Position numbers and translations under genes: made by a program | Notes under the pieces: generated by a model | What the model was told of the DNA's origin: nothing | Databases searched by the model: none | What the model saw: the letters and a program-made list of their open reading frames with translations, nothing else | Part shown: positions 22,291 to 34,166 of the stretch, one piece after another | How positions within the stretch are numbered: position 1 is the first letter of the stretch | Layout: each line of letters begins with the position of its first letter | Origin: Salvator merianae | Lineage: Eukaryota > Chordata > Lepidosauria > Squamata > Teiidae | Length of the DNA stretch: 64,000 nucleotides | NCBI GenBank assembly: GCA_003586115.2 | Contig: QVOM02000049.1 | Span: 17,179,470-17,243,469 of the forward strand | Direction of reading: 5' to 3'

Positions 22291-22782
22291 GGGCTTTATC
22301 CTGGGGACAGAGTGGGCTCACCTGTTCTGGGATTAGCAACCTGTCCGAAGCTGGGACAGGTTGCTTTGGGTGGGAAATAAGGCAGACGCCCACGCCAGCT
22401 TTGAAGTTGGCGTGGTGGTGGGGGCTCTGAATGCTCCGAAGGTCAGAAATGAAAGTTCCTGCCCTTTGGAGGGGAGGCCCATTTTAGTGGTGTGGCCTGT
22501 TGTGCTGCTGAAAAGGGTTCCTTGTGGTATACCAGGTATATTGTCTGCATGCCTCTGTGTCCAGTATGCTATTCCTAGCACACCAGTAGACCTTGATGTT
22601 GAGGTCTATCAATAAACCAGACTAGGGCACTATTTGTGGCACCCTAGACCAGTCTACTCTTCATCCTGTGCAGGCAAGTGTGATAGAAGGTGGTGGGATC
22701 TCCCGCAATCCACACTAGCATGTGGAAGGGAGGCCTCTAGACCTCCTCCTATCACAGGACAATGTCCCATGCTGAATGGGCC
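22291..22782 (+). mobile_element. family G transposon copy G1
   Basis: Shares AGCAACCTGTCC, TGCCTCTGTG, GTAGACCTTGATGTTGAGGT and the ending GGGACAATGT...GGGCC with G2 (51240-51666) in the same order. The right end GGGCC is followed by TTA. The left boundary is approximate. Confidence 0.62.
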
Positions 22783-24045
22783 TTAATGTCTGTTGGAAGA
22801 GCTGTAGATGTAACATATACACTCAGTCCCCATGTAACACTGGCTTCGTATCTGCTACCTGTAAAAAACTGGGGGTTACGGGAATCATGAAAACCCAGTC
22901 TACCACAGGGGCCATATCACGTTATTGCAAGTTTCTGAGGATGCATTATATGAAGAAAGTCACCGGTCACATTTTACAACTAAGTGTGAGCAAAACTGTG
23001 CTATACCAGGGATGATCGGTATAAACCAATTTCTTCCATTGTGATGCCAACAATGAATGTTTTCATGCCACTGTTTCATGGCTGCATTTATGATATAAAG
23101 ATCAATTGTCACTGCAAGAAGTCTAAGCATGTAAATTATACACTTTCCTAGAACTAAGGGTGCAGTTACACACGAGGTTTAGGAAATGCTTTAAAAGAAA
23201 AGCAATGCTCAATCCATTTCACCAGTGATGACTGCATATCAAGTGTGCAGCATCTGGATGAAATAGGTTTTTTCTTACATACTGAGCTGGTCTGGGTAGC
23301 CTATCCCATCTCCCCACCACCACTTCCAGCTCCGTTGTGCACCAAACATTGATTGGTAGCTCTGCCAGTCAATCTCTGGGCAGCGTTTTGTTTTTCAGGG
23401 TTTAGTCTGCACCTGTGCCAAAGAACATATGTGCAGCCCCAGTATTTAGAACACTGTACGATACTAAATTAATGCTTAAAGGCAGCAAGTATGGCCTTTG
23501 AGAGCTACAAAGAGAAGTCCTTTACCCTGTTCTGTGAACTTGGTTCTTTCTGTCTGCTGGAGAATTCTGGCTGCCTGCTCCCTCTCTCACTGTCCTTTTC
23601 AACCCACAATTCAGGTGCATGAGGTGAGGATTGTGGCAGCAGTGGTGATGGCAGCAGTTGAGCAGGAGATATATTTTTCCTACACCCCCTTACCCATACC
23701 AATGGAACTGTGCTTCTGTGCATGAACAAGAATGCATCAAGACACTTCAGTCAAGCACTAGCACTGATTGCTGCACATAATCCAGTGCAGCATTCACATT
23801 CAACCAGCAAGCCACTCTATTTGGGAAAATACAGATTACAAGTAAATAAAACCTACTCTGCAGAAACTGCAGATTTTGCCCAAGATTCAATGGAACCTCT
23901 GTGGTTCGTCAAATTTTAATGTGAATTTCACAGTCCACAGGTGACTCTAGTCCGCCAAAAAACCCTAGTATAGTCACTATCTAGGTCACATTGAACACAA
24001 CAGAACTTGTTTCTGAGTAAAGGTACACAAGATTAATCTAATATA
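22783..24045. other. no gene recognised
   Basis: AT-rich, no gene signal. GGGTGCAGTTACACACGAGG at 23158 has the look of an element terminus but no partner was found. Confidence 0.3.
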
Positions 24046-24225
24046 GGCCCTTTCTGCACTTGGCTTTATTCTGGATCATATCCCAGAACAGGGACCTGCC
24101 ATCTGCATGCTAGTAGGAACTATGGCCGGCCCCATGCAGGGCCTGCTATAAACTCTACTAGTGTGCAGATAGCAGGTCTCTGTTCTGTGATATGATCCAG
24201 AATAAAGCCAAGTGCAGAAAGGGCC
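24046..24225. mobile_element. palindromic transposon P1 (180-bp hairpin)
   Basis: Near-perfect inverted repeat. The left arm starts GGCCCTTTCTGCACTTGG, then GCTTTATTCTGGATCATATC. The right arm is its inverse. Flanked by ATA on both sides (24043-24045, 24226-24228). The arms are about 75 bp with a short GC-rich centre. Two half-copies lie at 6251 and 31072. Confidence 0.87.
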
Positions 24226-24703
24226 ATAGTAACCCTCAGTTCAAATATATGCTGTGTCTTTTTCCATGGGAATATCTTACTATACTTTTAGACTTTTTAA
24301 AAAAACATCTTGCTTTGTTTTGGCAATACAACTGTTTACACAAGGTATTTGTAATACAGGATAGGCCACTGACATGATAGTTCCTGAGTGCCTTTTCTGA
24401 CCTTCAGGCAATGAAACCAGCTAGGAGATGACATGAATGTGATTCAAGACACATGAGAGTACAGAACCATGAAACATGGCTACTGCAGGGTAGTGAAGGG
24501 GCCAAAGAAGACTTAGGCTATTTCCAAACATGCATAATGGTTGTAAATGCCTTCCCTCCATCCAAACAGTCTCAAAGCTCTTAATGCTGCACCAAGTTGG
24601 CTGACAAGGCACTCTGATGGGAGTTCTGGATTTTAGCACATTGCATTGCACCCACCTCCATCCTGATTATCATGGGGAAGCTCAGAGTAGGAAACCACAC
24701 TAT
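24226..24703. other. spacer between two palindromic elements
   Basis: TTAGGCTATTTCCAAACATG at 24513 looks like a family-B left end, but no right end was found. Confidence 0.3.
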
Positions 24704-24845
24704 GGGCCTTTCTGCACTTTCTACCTTAGAATGGGATAATTATAGTCCAGCTGCTTCTGGTATAGCTATGGAGTGCTTCACAGCTGTACCAGGAGCAGCT
24801 GGACTATAATAATCCCATTCTAAGGTAGAAAGTGCAGAAAGGCCC
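24704..24845. mobile_element. palindromic transposon P2 (142-bp hairpin)
   Basis: GGGCCTTTCTGCACTTTC at the left and its inverse at the right, flanked by TAT on both sides (24701-24703, 24846-24848). The arms also carry TTAGAATGGGATAAT and CAGCTGCTTCTGGTA-type sequence found in family A, so it could be a fold-back derivative of A. About 63 bp per arm. Confidence 0.87.
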
Positions 24846-24848
24846 TAT

Positions 24849-26398
24849 GTAAAATATTGTTCCTGATAGTCTTTGGGGTGGGAGGTGTCCATATCTGGAT
24901 TGATGACATATTCCTACCCCCTGCCCCCGGCTGACCCTATGTCAGCTATTATTGGCTATATAGATTTACCAGAAGCAGTCAGACTTTGGACCCAAGAGTG
25001 ACATCTAGTAACCCTGAATGGAAACTACAAACAGAAACTAGCTGGACTTGTGTGCACCCAAGGGCTCACATCTATAACCAGTTGCCGGCTCAGGATAGAA
25101 AAGACTTAAATGTTTTTTCAGTCTGTTGCCTCTGCATTCAGGTCAGACTGTGGTAAGCTGCAACTCTGCTGTCTGTTGCTAGGATCGACGGCTGACTCCA
25201 TAGCTTGAATTTAAACCTCTTTCCTCTCTTCTTGGACTAGGATGCTATTCTTGCTTCTCCCTGAGTGTCCATATGGCTTGAAGCTCAACTTTACTTTCTA
25301 GAGTCTACTTTCTTTTTCTTAGGTCCAGTTTTGCTCCTAGTTCTAGCCCTGCCTCTGGCTTTGCCTTGGCTTCTCAGACTTGCTCCTTATCATGGTGCCT
25401 GAGTTTTCATCCTGACTTCTGAGTGCCCCATGGGAGCCATCTATTCCCTGGCTTTTACTTTCTTTTATTGCAACTGAAGGTCATTATTCCATCCTACATT
25501 TTGAGGTGATAGAGAGGAGATCATGATGACTTCCTCTATGACTTCCTTTTTACTATTTGAAGATAGCTGTTATATTGTTAACCTCTCGCATTTTCCCTTC
25601 TCAAGTCTATACATATTTTGTCTGAATCCTTCTTACACTGAAGTGCTCAGAGCTGGACTTGTGGAGTCAAACCACTTCTGAACAGAAGAAAACCATTGCT
25701 TCCACTAATGTGGAAGCTTCTACTGACCCACCCTAGAATTGCATTTGTACTTTTGGCTGCCACGTCACATCATATTCAGGCATGATTCCAAACTCTTTCC
25801 CTCATGTATACTATACTGATTTTATACTCTATACTCAGGTTCAAGAATTGTCAGAATTGCCAGGATTTTAATGAGTAAAATTAGCCACATCCCATTATTT
25901 GATCCTCTTGAGCATGGACAGCCTTTGCCTGCTGGAATGCATTAGCATTACATAAAAGCTGCTTATTTTTGTAGTGTACACCATTTATGCTGCTCCAATG
26001 AGAAGTCCCATGTAATGGAAAAACATAATTTATTTTCCTATTTCATGGGCGCTAGCGAAGTTATTTTATTTCAAATTTAGCTGCTGTTTACAGTACTGTT
26101 TCTTTGAAGGATCTGAAGCTTGATGTGAAGCAGAAGAATCAACACAGGCATAACTCACTCTGTAAAATAGGGAGAAAAGTGAAGATATTTTTTCTTTTCC
26201 ATTGCCCCTATAGAAACTGAACAGAAATGGGAGATGTATATGTGTTGCATACGTTTTCCAAGCTGGTGTCATCCTGAAAGATGAACTGAGACTATCAACT
26301 TTAGATGGTGATATATGGGCCAAATAAATCTACAGCTCATCAGAATCCTTGTGATTGCGTTAATAAAATCCAGGGAGAGTAAACTCAGGCATGTCTCT
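24849..26398. other. no gene recognised
   Basis: Pyrimidine-rich around 25200-25420, then AT-rich. The part at about 25950-26330 is free of recognisable repeats. Confidence 0.35.
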
Positions 26399-27319
26399 GG
26401 GCCTTTTTGCACTTATTTGTTGGAATGTCCCATGCTATCTGCTTCAATACTATGGCCACCATGGCCACAGTGATCCTGAAGCTGTCTGAGCCCTCCCTGC
26501 ACTGTTCCAGCTATGGGCTACTTAGAAGTTGTTCACAGGCTTACCTGAATTGTAAGGAACAACCCAGGAATGGTATCTTCGCATCTCTTCCAGGTGCTGT
26601 GCAGTGAAGGGCTGTGGATTGCCTGACTGCTGCTGCTACACAGTCATTTGTAGTTTTTGGATTGCCCTGCAAATCCTAAACTTGAGGGTCAGGGCCTTTT
26701 CACACTTTCCATCGAATCCAACCATTCCAAGGTAGAACAGTCTCTATGGTGCGGCAGCCATCTGCACTGCAAGGACTAGAACAACTCGGAACCAGGCTTC
26801 CAGAACTCACAGTGCAAATGCTGGCCACCATGCCATGACACTGGCTGTAGAAATGTCCAGCTGCTGCAATGGTGACCTGGAATGCAGCACACAACTGTGC
26901 AGCCACAGCCATACCACGCCTTGGCCTGCAGCATTCACATGCAGAAGTGGATTCGAAAACTGCATTCTGGGAGAAGTCCAGCTATTCCCAGTACAGCTGC
27001 GGACAACAATTTTGTTGTCCATAGCTAGTAGCGATCAGAAGAGTGTGCAGGTGCTCCTGATTGCTCAGGCCTTTGCAAAATGTGGATGCACTGTGATAGT
27101 GCTTGTCCAATACTCACTATCACTAAAGCGTGAACAGGACCTTAGACTCTGCAATGGTGATCCATTACAGCCATTTGTATTTTGCACACTACTGGAACAG
27201 TATGGGAATGTTCCAGCATGCAAAATGCGAATGGCCACAACCTACCTTGATTTTGATCAGCCTGGAATTGTTTGCTTGGATTCTTATATCATACCAGGCT
27301 GGAAAGTGTGAACAGGCCC
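26399..27319 (+). mobile_element. family M transposon M1, split by A3
   Basis: GGGCCTTTTTGCACTTAT at the left and AAAGTGTGAACAGGCCC at the right. After removal of A3 it is about 468 bp. M2 matches it in inverse orientation at the left-end region and at the CTTGAGGGTC segment beside the insertion point. Confidence 0.66.
26692..27141 (-). mobile_element. family A transposon A3, nested in M1
   Basis: Starts GGGCCTTTTCACACTTTCC and ends GCGTGAACAGGACC. Read in reverse it follows the A1 order and contains the family hairpin (26996-27026). Flanks are TCA and TTA, one mismatch from a perfect duplication. Confidence 0.76.
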
Positions 27320-27852
27320 TCACACTCTCAAATCAAAAGGCTCTTTTGATGGCGTGCCACAGCTTTTTAGAGAAAAGAATGTCAGGAAGATTTGAGGTAA
27401 ACCTAGTGGTTCGCTTCACAAGAGTTTAGGCCAACATTTTTTATAGGGCTCTCATGTCCACAAAGGCAAACAAACTCACAATAGCTACAACAGCGTATGT
27501 CTTTTCAATTTGAGGCAAGCCACCCTCACCTGCTTTCATGTTGAAATGAAGCAGCATTTTGATGGAAAAAGCTGGCCTGCACACAACCATTGAAAAGGGA
27601 GCATACATACAGCAGTATGAAAGCAATACAGGTCTTCAGGGGTAATGGAATTCCAAGCAATGAATTTATTTTAGTAAATGAATGCTTGTGCAGTGGTGCT
27701 GCTAAATCTTTTTCAGTAGGCCATTTGCACACCTGCTTCTTCAGGGTCTCATGTCCCTCTGGAACATAGGAAGGAAGCAGGTAGAGATGGGATGAATGCC
27801 ATATTCCCTTCTCATTGCCACGTTGCCAACCCAAGTGGAAAGCATCTTAACA

Positions 27853-27957
27853 GGTGACCTGCTGTGGCAGTATGGAGGCCAGGAGGCCCCACGAACAGCC
27901 ATGGTGCGCTTTGCGCAGGACGCGAACACCCAGGCTTAAAGCCAGCAGCCGCCGCTG
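27853..27957. mobile_element. hAT-like K3, half copy
   Basis: GACCTGCTGTGGCAGTATGG through GCGAACACCCAGGCTTAAAG matches the right half of K1 and K2. The left arm is missing; the element starts at the palindrome centre. Confidence 0.62.
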
Positions 27958-28458
27958 GTGGAAAGACACATTTACTTGGGACACATTTACTTACTTACAT
28001 TTTCCCCCTGATAGATTACACAGGTGTTATATGGATGGTGTAGGATTGTATTACGAGGATTCATCTCCACACTTCTGGTAGATTATGTAAATTGACTCCA
28101 AGACACATCTACTTCTCACACTATGCTACGTGCAGAGGAAACATCCAGACAGAAGCTAGAATGCTTTTAACTGTTAACTGTTGAAATGAGCTGTTTTTAT
28201 TCATCAGGATTTGTTTGTTTTTTGTCTGAATAAGAGGAAATTTGTAATAAACCGAGGAAGTATGAGTTGGCAATTTGATGAAGTCAATGCTGGATGAAAA
28301 ATTCAGGAAGTAGAGTTGGCACTGAGCAGGGAGTGCAATGACAAGACTATCATATCGATAGACTAAAAATGTATATACTTATGAGACAATTTAGAGCATT
28401 AACTTCTAATCTTAACACAAAACCATAGGATAGAAATTGTCACAGGACATCAAACTCA
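27958..28458. other. no gene recognised
   Basis: AT-rich spacer without gene signal. Confidence 0.3.
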
Positions 28459-29004
28459 GGGCCTTTCTGCTCTTACCTGGCTGTGATACGAACCAGTGGA
28501 TCCAGACTAGTGAGACCTATTGGTTTGAACCACAGCAAGGCATGGTCTGGATCAGCTCCATTTGCATGGTAGAGCTGGTCCAGACCAGCCTCCACACTGG
28601 CCCTGAAGATTGCATGAGCTTTGGGACCAGTCTTCAAGGGCTCCAGAGGGCTAGGAACAAATGTTTGTAGCTTTGAAGCTCCAGGGGAACTCCTCTTGTC
28701 AGCCCACTTTGATATGTCACTAAGATGGGTCCCCCAGTAGTCCAGAAAACAGTGGGGTAAGTTTTCTGCATGTTTCCATGATCTGGACCGGTCTGAGCTG
28801 GACTGTCAGTAGTCTTCAATGTTGAGGGTTACCAGCAATCCAGATCAAGGAACCCTGATCTGGATTGCACTCCATCCTGTGCAGACAGAGCTTGTCAGCA
28901 GTAGGTGGGGCCTTTCCGATCTGCACTACTCTACAATCAGAAGAAACCCTGAGGCTGACAATGAGGGATTCAATTGCGGATTTGGGGTAAGTGCAGAAAT
29001 GCCC
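28459..29004 (+). mobile_element. family O transposon copy O1
   Basis: GGGCCTTTCTGCTCTTACC at the left and GTAAGTGCAGAAATGCCC at the right. Flanks are TCA and TTA. The interior has a GATCAAGGAACCCTGATC palindrome near 28841 and CCACAGCAAGGCATGGT, shared with O2 in reverse. Confidence 0.72.
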
Positions 29005-29502
29005 TTAGCTTGCATTCACATGGGTGCCAAGGATTGGCTGTACCTATCATTCTAACTAAACTGCACAGCAGAAGTGATTCAGTTAGTGTAGCTTTGGCAC
29101 GCCATGTGACTTACAGTTTGCAAATAAATAATATGCCAGCTCATCTCAGGAAGACTTCTGATTTCCCTTGCATCTCATAAGCATTGTGATAATCCTTTGA
29201 AACAAGAGCTTTCCTAACTTATATTGAGCTTCTTGTTTTTAACCATAAGAGGAGACAACAGATGTTTGTTCAATTTCTGTGCCATCTATACCTATATGAC
29301 AAATCTTTCCACTGGCATTTGCATGAAGAATACAAAAGGGAAAGATGGGAGGCTGGATTCTTAGATTCTTCCTACCATGCTTTTTTTAGCCTCTTAAGAG
29401 AAAGCTAGTACTGAGACTAACAAATTTGTATATGGATATTACAGGGGTTCTAACATTAGCTGAAGCAATCTAACTTTTTCCATAAGAGAAAACTCTGGCT
29501 CC

Positions 29503-29735
29503 TTAACATAAGAGGAGCCCTGCTGGATCAGGCATGGCCCATCTAGACCAGCATTCTTTTTCAAACAGTGGCCCACCAATAGCTTCTGTGCATTCTCAAG
29601 CATTCACTTATTCTTGACTCCCTGCAAATGGCCTTTAAGGGCATCCTGCTCTAAAACCTGGAGGCAGTACCTAGGCTTCCATTCTAGTAGCCATTGATAT
29701 ACCTGACCTCCACAAATCTGTCTAATCTAACATTG
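29503..29735 (-). repeat. CR1-type LINE 3' UTR fragment
   Basis: AACATAAGAGGAGCCCTGCT, TGGCCCACCAATAG and ATTCTAGTAGCCATTGATAT align step by step with the better preserved CR1 at 54812-55275. Only the 3' non-coding part remains. Confidence 0.72.
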
Positions 29736-30518
29736 CTTAGGAAGGTATTAGATGTAGTTAAAAACTGACTGGTCTCTTGGCAGAAAATACATTTTCTGCC
29801 TGGATATGTGTTCTGTTTTTCCTTCAGTTGTCCCTAATCTTCCTTCAAATGTCAGTGAGAAGTGACAAAAAGCCAGAAGGCAAGTTTAGACTCAGGGCTA
29901 ATTCTGTGTGGCTGCCCATTGGCTCAGAGCCATTGGTGACCTCTATAGATAGAGCCTGGTTAGATGCTGCTCACCAATCAATGGCTATGTGGGCATCTGT
30001 AGGAGAAAGAAGCCAACCACTTCCAGTTGCACCATCTTGGGTGGATGAAACTGCATGTCACAAGAAGACTTATAAAGGATTGGTCCTAGTGGAAGGGCGA
30101 CTAGGTGAGAGGCTCTTGTTTGCACTTTCATTTCCAGGTCATTTGTAGTAAAGGTAGGATTTCCTATTCACTTTTGATGAGGTGAGTTTGTCCCATTTGA
30201 AAATTAGAAGAGGTTTAGTAGATGGTCTGGGAATGTTGTATGCTGTAACATCAGACCAACTGAAAAGATGTTCAAAGTCAAGATGGGCGGGAGATCAAGG
30301 GAGCCTCCATACATTAGCAGAATATATAGTCAATTGTTTCTTTAAAAAAGGAGGGGAAATGAGTGCAATATCAATTGCTCAATTTTAAGTGAAAGGGAAA
30401 ACGTATTCTGCTTCAATGTATTCTGATCTGCAACCCAATTAAGTCAAAGCACTGAGTAAGCTGATTTATTCTTCTTACCACTAGAAAGACAACTCTGAAC
30501 AACTCTGTTGGAGTCAAT
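29736..30518. other. no gene recognised
   Basis: Contains a 123-codon plus-strand frame (29777-30148) starting with a hydrophobic stretch. It has no recognisable domain, splice context or promoter, so I do not call it a gene. Confidence 0.3.
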
Positions 30519-31068
30519 GGGCCTTTTTGCACTGAGCTCCGTAGTCCGTTCCCAGTAGTTGGCTTCGGACCGGAGGGGTTGGAGAACGCTGGCTGCCCTT
30601 CGCACTCCCGGCCAGAGGAACGGACCTGAAGCCGACCAGCAGAGGGAACAGTGCGAATGGCAGCCGCTGGTTCGGTACCGCACTCCGTACCATCGTGCTC
30701 CGCTTCATAACCAGAGGGCTCCTTACGGAGCCGGCTTCGTAACGGCAGCTAGGCTGCCATGCCCAAAGGACTATCCCGGGTACGAAGTTTCGTACCGGGG
30801 TACGGAGCATCGTACCGGGGTGCGAAGCTTCAGACCACGTATGCCATTGCAAACGCTGACAACAGTGCGAAAGCACCGTGCCTGATCTTCGCTCCATCAT
30901 GCAGGTCGGAATGAAGACAAGCTTTTACTTGTCTGGCCTTACCCAGGATCAGGTACGAATCGGGTACGATGTGGTTGGGATCAGGTGAGGCTCGTGCCCA
31001 CGGCAGTGCGAACGCTCCGTTCCAGCGAGCGGACAAGAACGTTCCACCGCTGTAGTGCGAACAGGCCC
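30519..31068 (+). mobile_element. family E transposon E2 (CpG-rich, young-looking)
   Basis: GGGCCTTTTTGCACTGAGC at the left and GTAGTGCGAACAGGCCC at the right, 550 bp. The interior is packed with CpG and carries short tandem CGTACCGGGGTRCGRAG units near 30790-30830. It shares AGTGCGAATGGCAG and the general layout with E1. Retained CpGs suggest a recent insertion relative to the other copies. No coding frame of substance. Confidence 0.76.
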
Positions 31069-31071
31069 GTC

Positions 31072-31155
31072 GACCCTTTCTGCACTGGACCTTATTCCGG
31101 ATTATATCCTGGAATAGGATCTGCCATCTGCATCCTGGTGCAGATTACAACAGGC
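31072..31155. mobile_element. half-copy of palindromic family P
   Basis: CCCTTTCTGCACTGGACC followed by TTATTCCGGATTATATCC matches the left arm of P1; the right arm is absent. It sits 4 bp beyond E2. Confidence 0.52.
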
Positions 31156-31387
31156 TAAACCACAATCAAGCAGTGCTAACTTGTGAAGGTTTCCAGTACT
31201 AGGATTTTTCCTAATACAACTGCCATTCATAGAGCACATAGCAATGTATACACTATTGCTGATTCTGCTTCCCTGTAATTCAGCTGTGATAATAGGAAAA
31301 GCAAGCTTGCTAAAAAAAAAAAAAAAAGAAAAAAAGAAAGAAAAAGGAAAAAAAAGAAAACAGAGAAGAGGAAAACAAGACAACTTT
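31156..31387. other. spacer with A-rich low-complexity tract
   Basis: 31313-31370 is an A-rich AAAAG/AAAG tract. Nothing else is assignable. Confidence 0.5.
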
Positions 31388-31875
31388 GGGCCCTTCTGAA
31401 TTTGCTAGTGTTCCTTACCAGAGGTGCACTAAGGGCTTCCATTCTGCACATTAGTGCAGAATACAGAAGGCCCTGCTCACTGCTGGTACACTCCGTCCCC
31501 ATAGGATTCTCCCCCCCCCCCCCGATCTGGATTACCAGTAGTTCTCAACAATGCAGACTACTGGTATACCAAGCTTGGCCTAGACCAGAGCCTCCATTCT
31601 GTGGACTAACAGAGGACTCATTTCAGAGGCGCACCATAAAACTGGTTCTCCAGGGGTTCTGAGGCTAGGAACTTTAATTCCTAGCCCTTTGGATCCCTCA
31701 GAGGCAGGCCATAAACCTTGTACAAGCTTCAAGGCCAGTGTGCAGGCTGATCTTGACCACCACTGCCATGCAGACAGTACTGTTCTAAACCATGCCTTGC
31801 TGTGGTCCGAACCAGCGGGCCTGCAGGTCTGGACCCACTTATTCGGATCAGGCAAGGTTAAGTTTGAAAACGCCC
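31388..31875 (-). mobile_element. family O transposon copy O2
   Basis: Starts GGGCCCTTCTGAATTTGC and ends TTTGAAAACGCCC, flanked by TTT on both sides (31385-31387, 31876-31878). Its reverse complement matches O1 (CCACAGCAAGGCATGGTTT, GGCCTTGAAGCTTG). A C14 run lies at about 31510-31523. Confidence 0.74.
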
Positions 31876-31878
31876 TTT

Positions 31879-32448
31879 ATTCCTGTTCTTCTCTCACTTA
31901 TCCAAAGTCATCCTAGAGCAATGCTAAACATTATGGCAAATAAACTAAAAGAAATAAGAAAGCAAACCAATCTTGAACACTGACTTTTTTTCTTTTAAAA
32001 CTCTAATCTACCATTCTCCTTTGCTAAAAAAGTGTTGGCTTGTATTTCTCAAAATTCATGTTAATAATGGAACTGTAAGATAATTTTTATAATTGCAGGA
32101 TACCTCACTAGCTTTACCACGATTGTAAAGATGAAACTTAAATTATGCTAGATGCGTACATCTGTCGCATGAGCAATGACCCGCAGTTCTGTTCTCATGT
32201 CTTTCTGACATGGTTTGTGCTGTTGGTTCACAAATTATTCACTCACCAGTGTGCATTTGATAATAAAATTAAATTACAGGCTGAGGGCGGTTGCTCCTTC
32301 AGCAACTGGTTTTTGAAATTTATATTCAATATATTTTAACAAAGAAAACAGAGAGAGGCTGGTAATCGCTGAGCAGTCCTCTACCATCCTTGTCCACAAT
32401 CACAGTAACAATCTGTGCCTCAGGGATTCACATGTAGCAAAGGAATCC
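31879..32448. other. AT-rich, repeat-free-looking stretch
   Basis: No recognisable repeat or gene. Region 32100-32340 has the even composition often seen in conserved non-coding DNA, but nothing in the sequence proves it. Confidence 0.3.
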
Positions 32449-32610
32449 AGCAATGGCTTGTTGCTTTAAGAACAGGTGCTAGCATGTCACATCCCTCCCT
32501 GGGCAGGTCTTGCAGCAGCCTGCTGTGGCAAAATGGAGACCCCGTGGCCAGCAATCTCTCCTTCCAGTGACATGCAAACACCCATTCTGAAAGAGACGAT
32601 CCGTCGCTGA
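32449..32610. mobile_element. possible degenerate hAT-like K4
   Basis: Layout resembles K2: CAGCAATGGC, GCTTTAAGAACAGGTG, a CAGCAGCCTGCTGTGGCA core and GCAAACACCCATTC. Arms are heavily diverged and no target duplication is seen. Confidence 0.36.
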
Positions 32611-34166
32611 CGCTGAAATAATCAGCGACTGGTAGTGTGTGGCCCTTGTGTTCTCACCCTATCTGTAATCCACCGTTTCTAGCCTACAGTGTTCATAAGG
32701 GGGGGAGGGGCAGATTGGCTTCTGAACAATCCTACCTGCAAACTGTTTCTGAGCCGCCTCAGTCTACAGGAATGTAGGAGGGAGGCTAAGCAGGTAGTAA
32801 TTAGGTAATATGATATTAAAAATGTTAGCCTTCATGGCAGTACAGTCAAGGCATACAATAATTATGATTTAGTGTTGGTGGGCTTATTAGAATAGGGGAG
32901 ATTGGGAAGGAGGCAGTTCATTGCTTATGCTTTGACGTCAGTGAATGGTGCATTCTTCTCCATGTGTCAGTGTTGTTTCTTAGTTTCAAGGCCTAGCGGG
33001 GAATTAGAACCCTGCTTCTCCTCCATGTCTCACCACACTACTATGATTATTGTGTGAACAGTAGCACCCCTTCCAAAGCAGAATCTCTCATATCACACGA
33101 ATTAATACCTTATGTTATAAGTGCTGTACACAGTATTCTCTCCACTTATAGCTACTCCTTCAGCAAAACTGCTACACGAGCTGCTAATTTTATTGTATAC
33201 TTCTTCTGGCTGAATATTGTTTAATGTATTAAATTGAAAGCAACCTTACTAAAGGTGAGATCAAACAGTGCTTTTTTGAGGCATGCCTATTTCCAAAGGA
33301 TCACTCCATCTGTGGACACAGGAAAAAAAAACCTATGTCACATAGTTTTTAAAACAAGCATCTAAAAAGTCTCCTACTTTGCTTCTCTGCCTCATCGTCA
33401 CCACCCATGCTTGCCTCCCATTGGCTGCTACCAGCCTGTTTTTCCAGGACCCTGATTAATTGGCTAGCCGTTTCCAGGTTAAGAGGCCTCCACAGCCTCC
33501 CATGCCATCCGCCCCAAACTGTGGCCATCCTGAGAATGGACAAATTCCATCTGTCAAAGGGGTGAACAAAAGGAGACTTCAGGATGAGATAAAAGTTTTT
33601 TTAAAAAAAATATTGTATGTGCCTCAAATTTGCCCTGGAGCATCCCTAAACACATGACTGAACACACCCATACTTGTTTCCTTTAAATACAAACCCACAT
33701 TTAAACTAAACAAATCTTTATTCCATCACGGCTACATTGTTCTCTTGGCTTCTTCTAGTTCTTGCACATTTAATTTTCTTGGGCTTGAAGATCTATGTGG
33801 CCCTACCACACAGAGTTGGGTGTGGCAAAAGCAGATGTGGCCACCTTTCAATTATTCTCTCTCTCATTCACCCAAACCTCACATGGAGATCATGTCTGGA
33901 GAAAAACTCCTGGCTTTTTCTGCTTAACAATTAATAAAATGATCTGTTGGGACGATTTGCCTCATCATCATAATGGTAGGTTCTGTGGAATTATTCTACT
34001 CCACCCCCTATTGCCAAATCAGCAGACTTGGAGAGCTATTAATGTTTGTGCGCACATTTGCTTTTCTGGTCCAGTGAGTGGGGGGTTGTGGAAGACTGCC
34101 ATGAGGGCAGTGAGGGGAAGGTCAATGTGCAACTTATGGAGAACATAGAGGGGTTTCCAATTGGAG
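32611..34166. other. no gene recognised
   Basis: Mixed DNA. The 33460-33560 segment is GC-rich but has no splice-bounded exon that I can defend. Confidence 0.3.

Noticed and set aside
29777..30148. 123-codon frame with hydrophobic N-terminus as a secreted protein
   Set aside because: No cleavage-site logic, no homologous motif, no splice or promoter context; likely chance.
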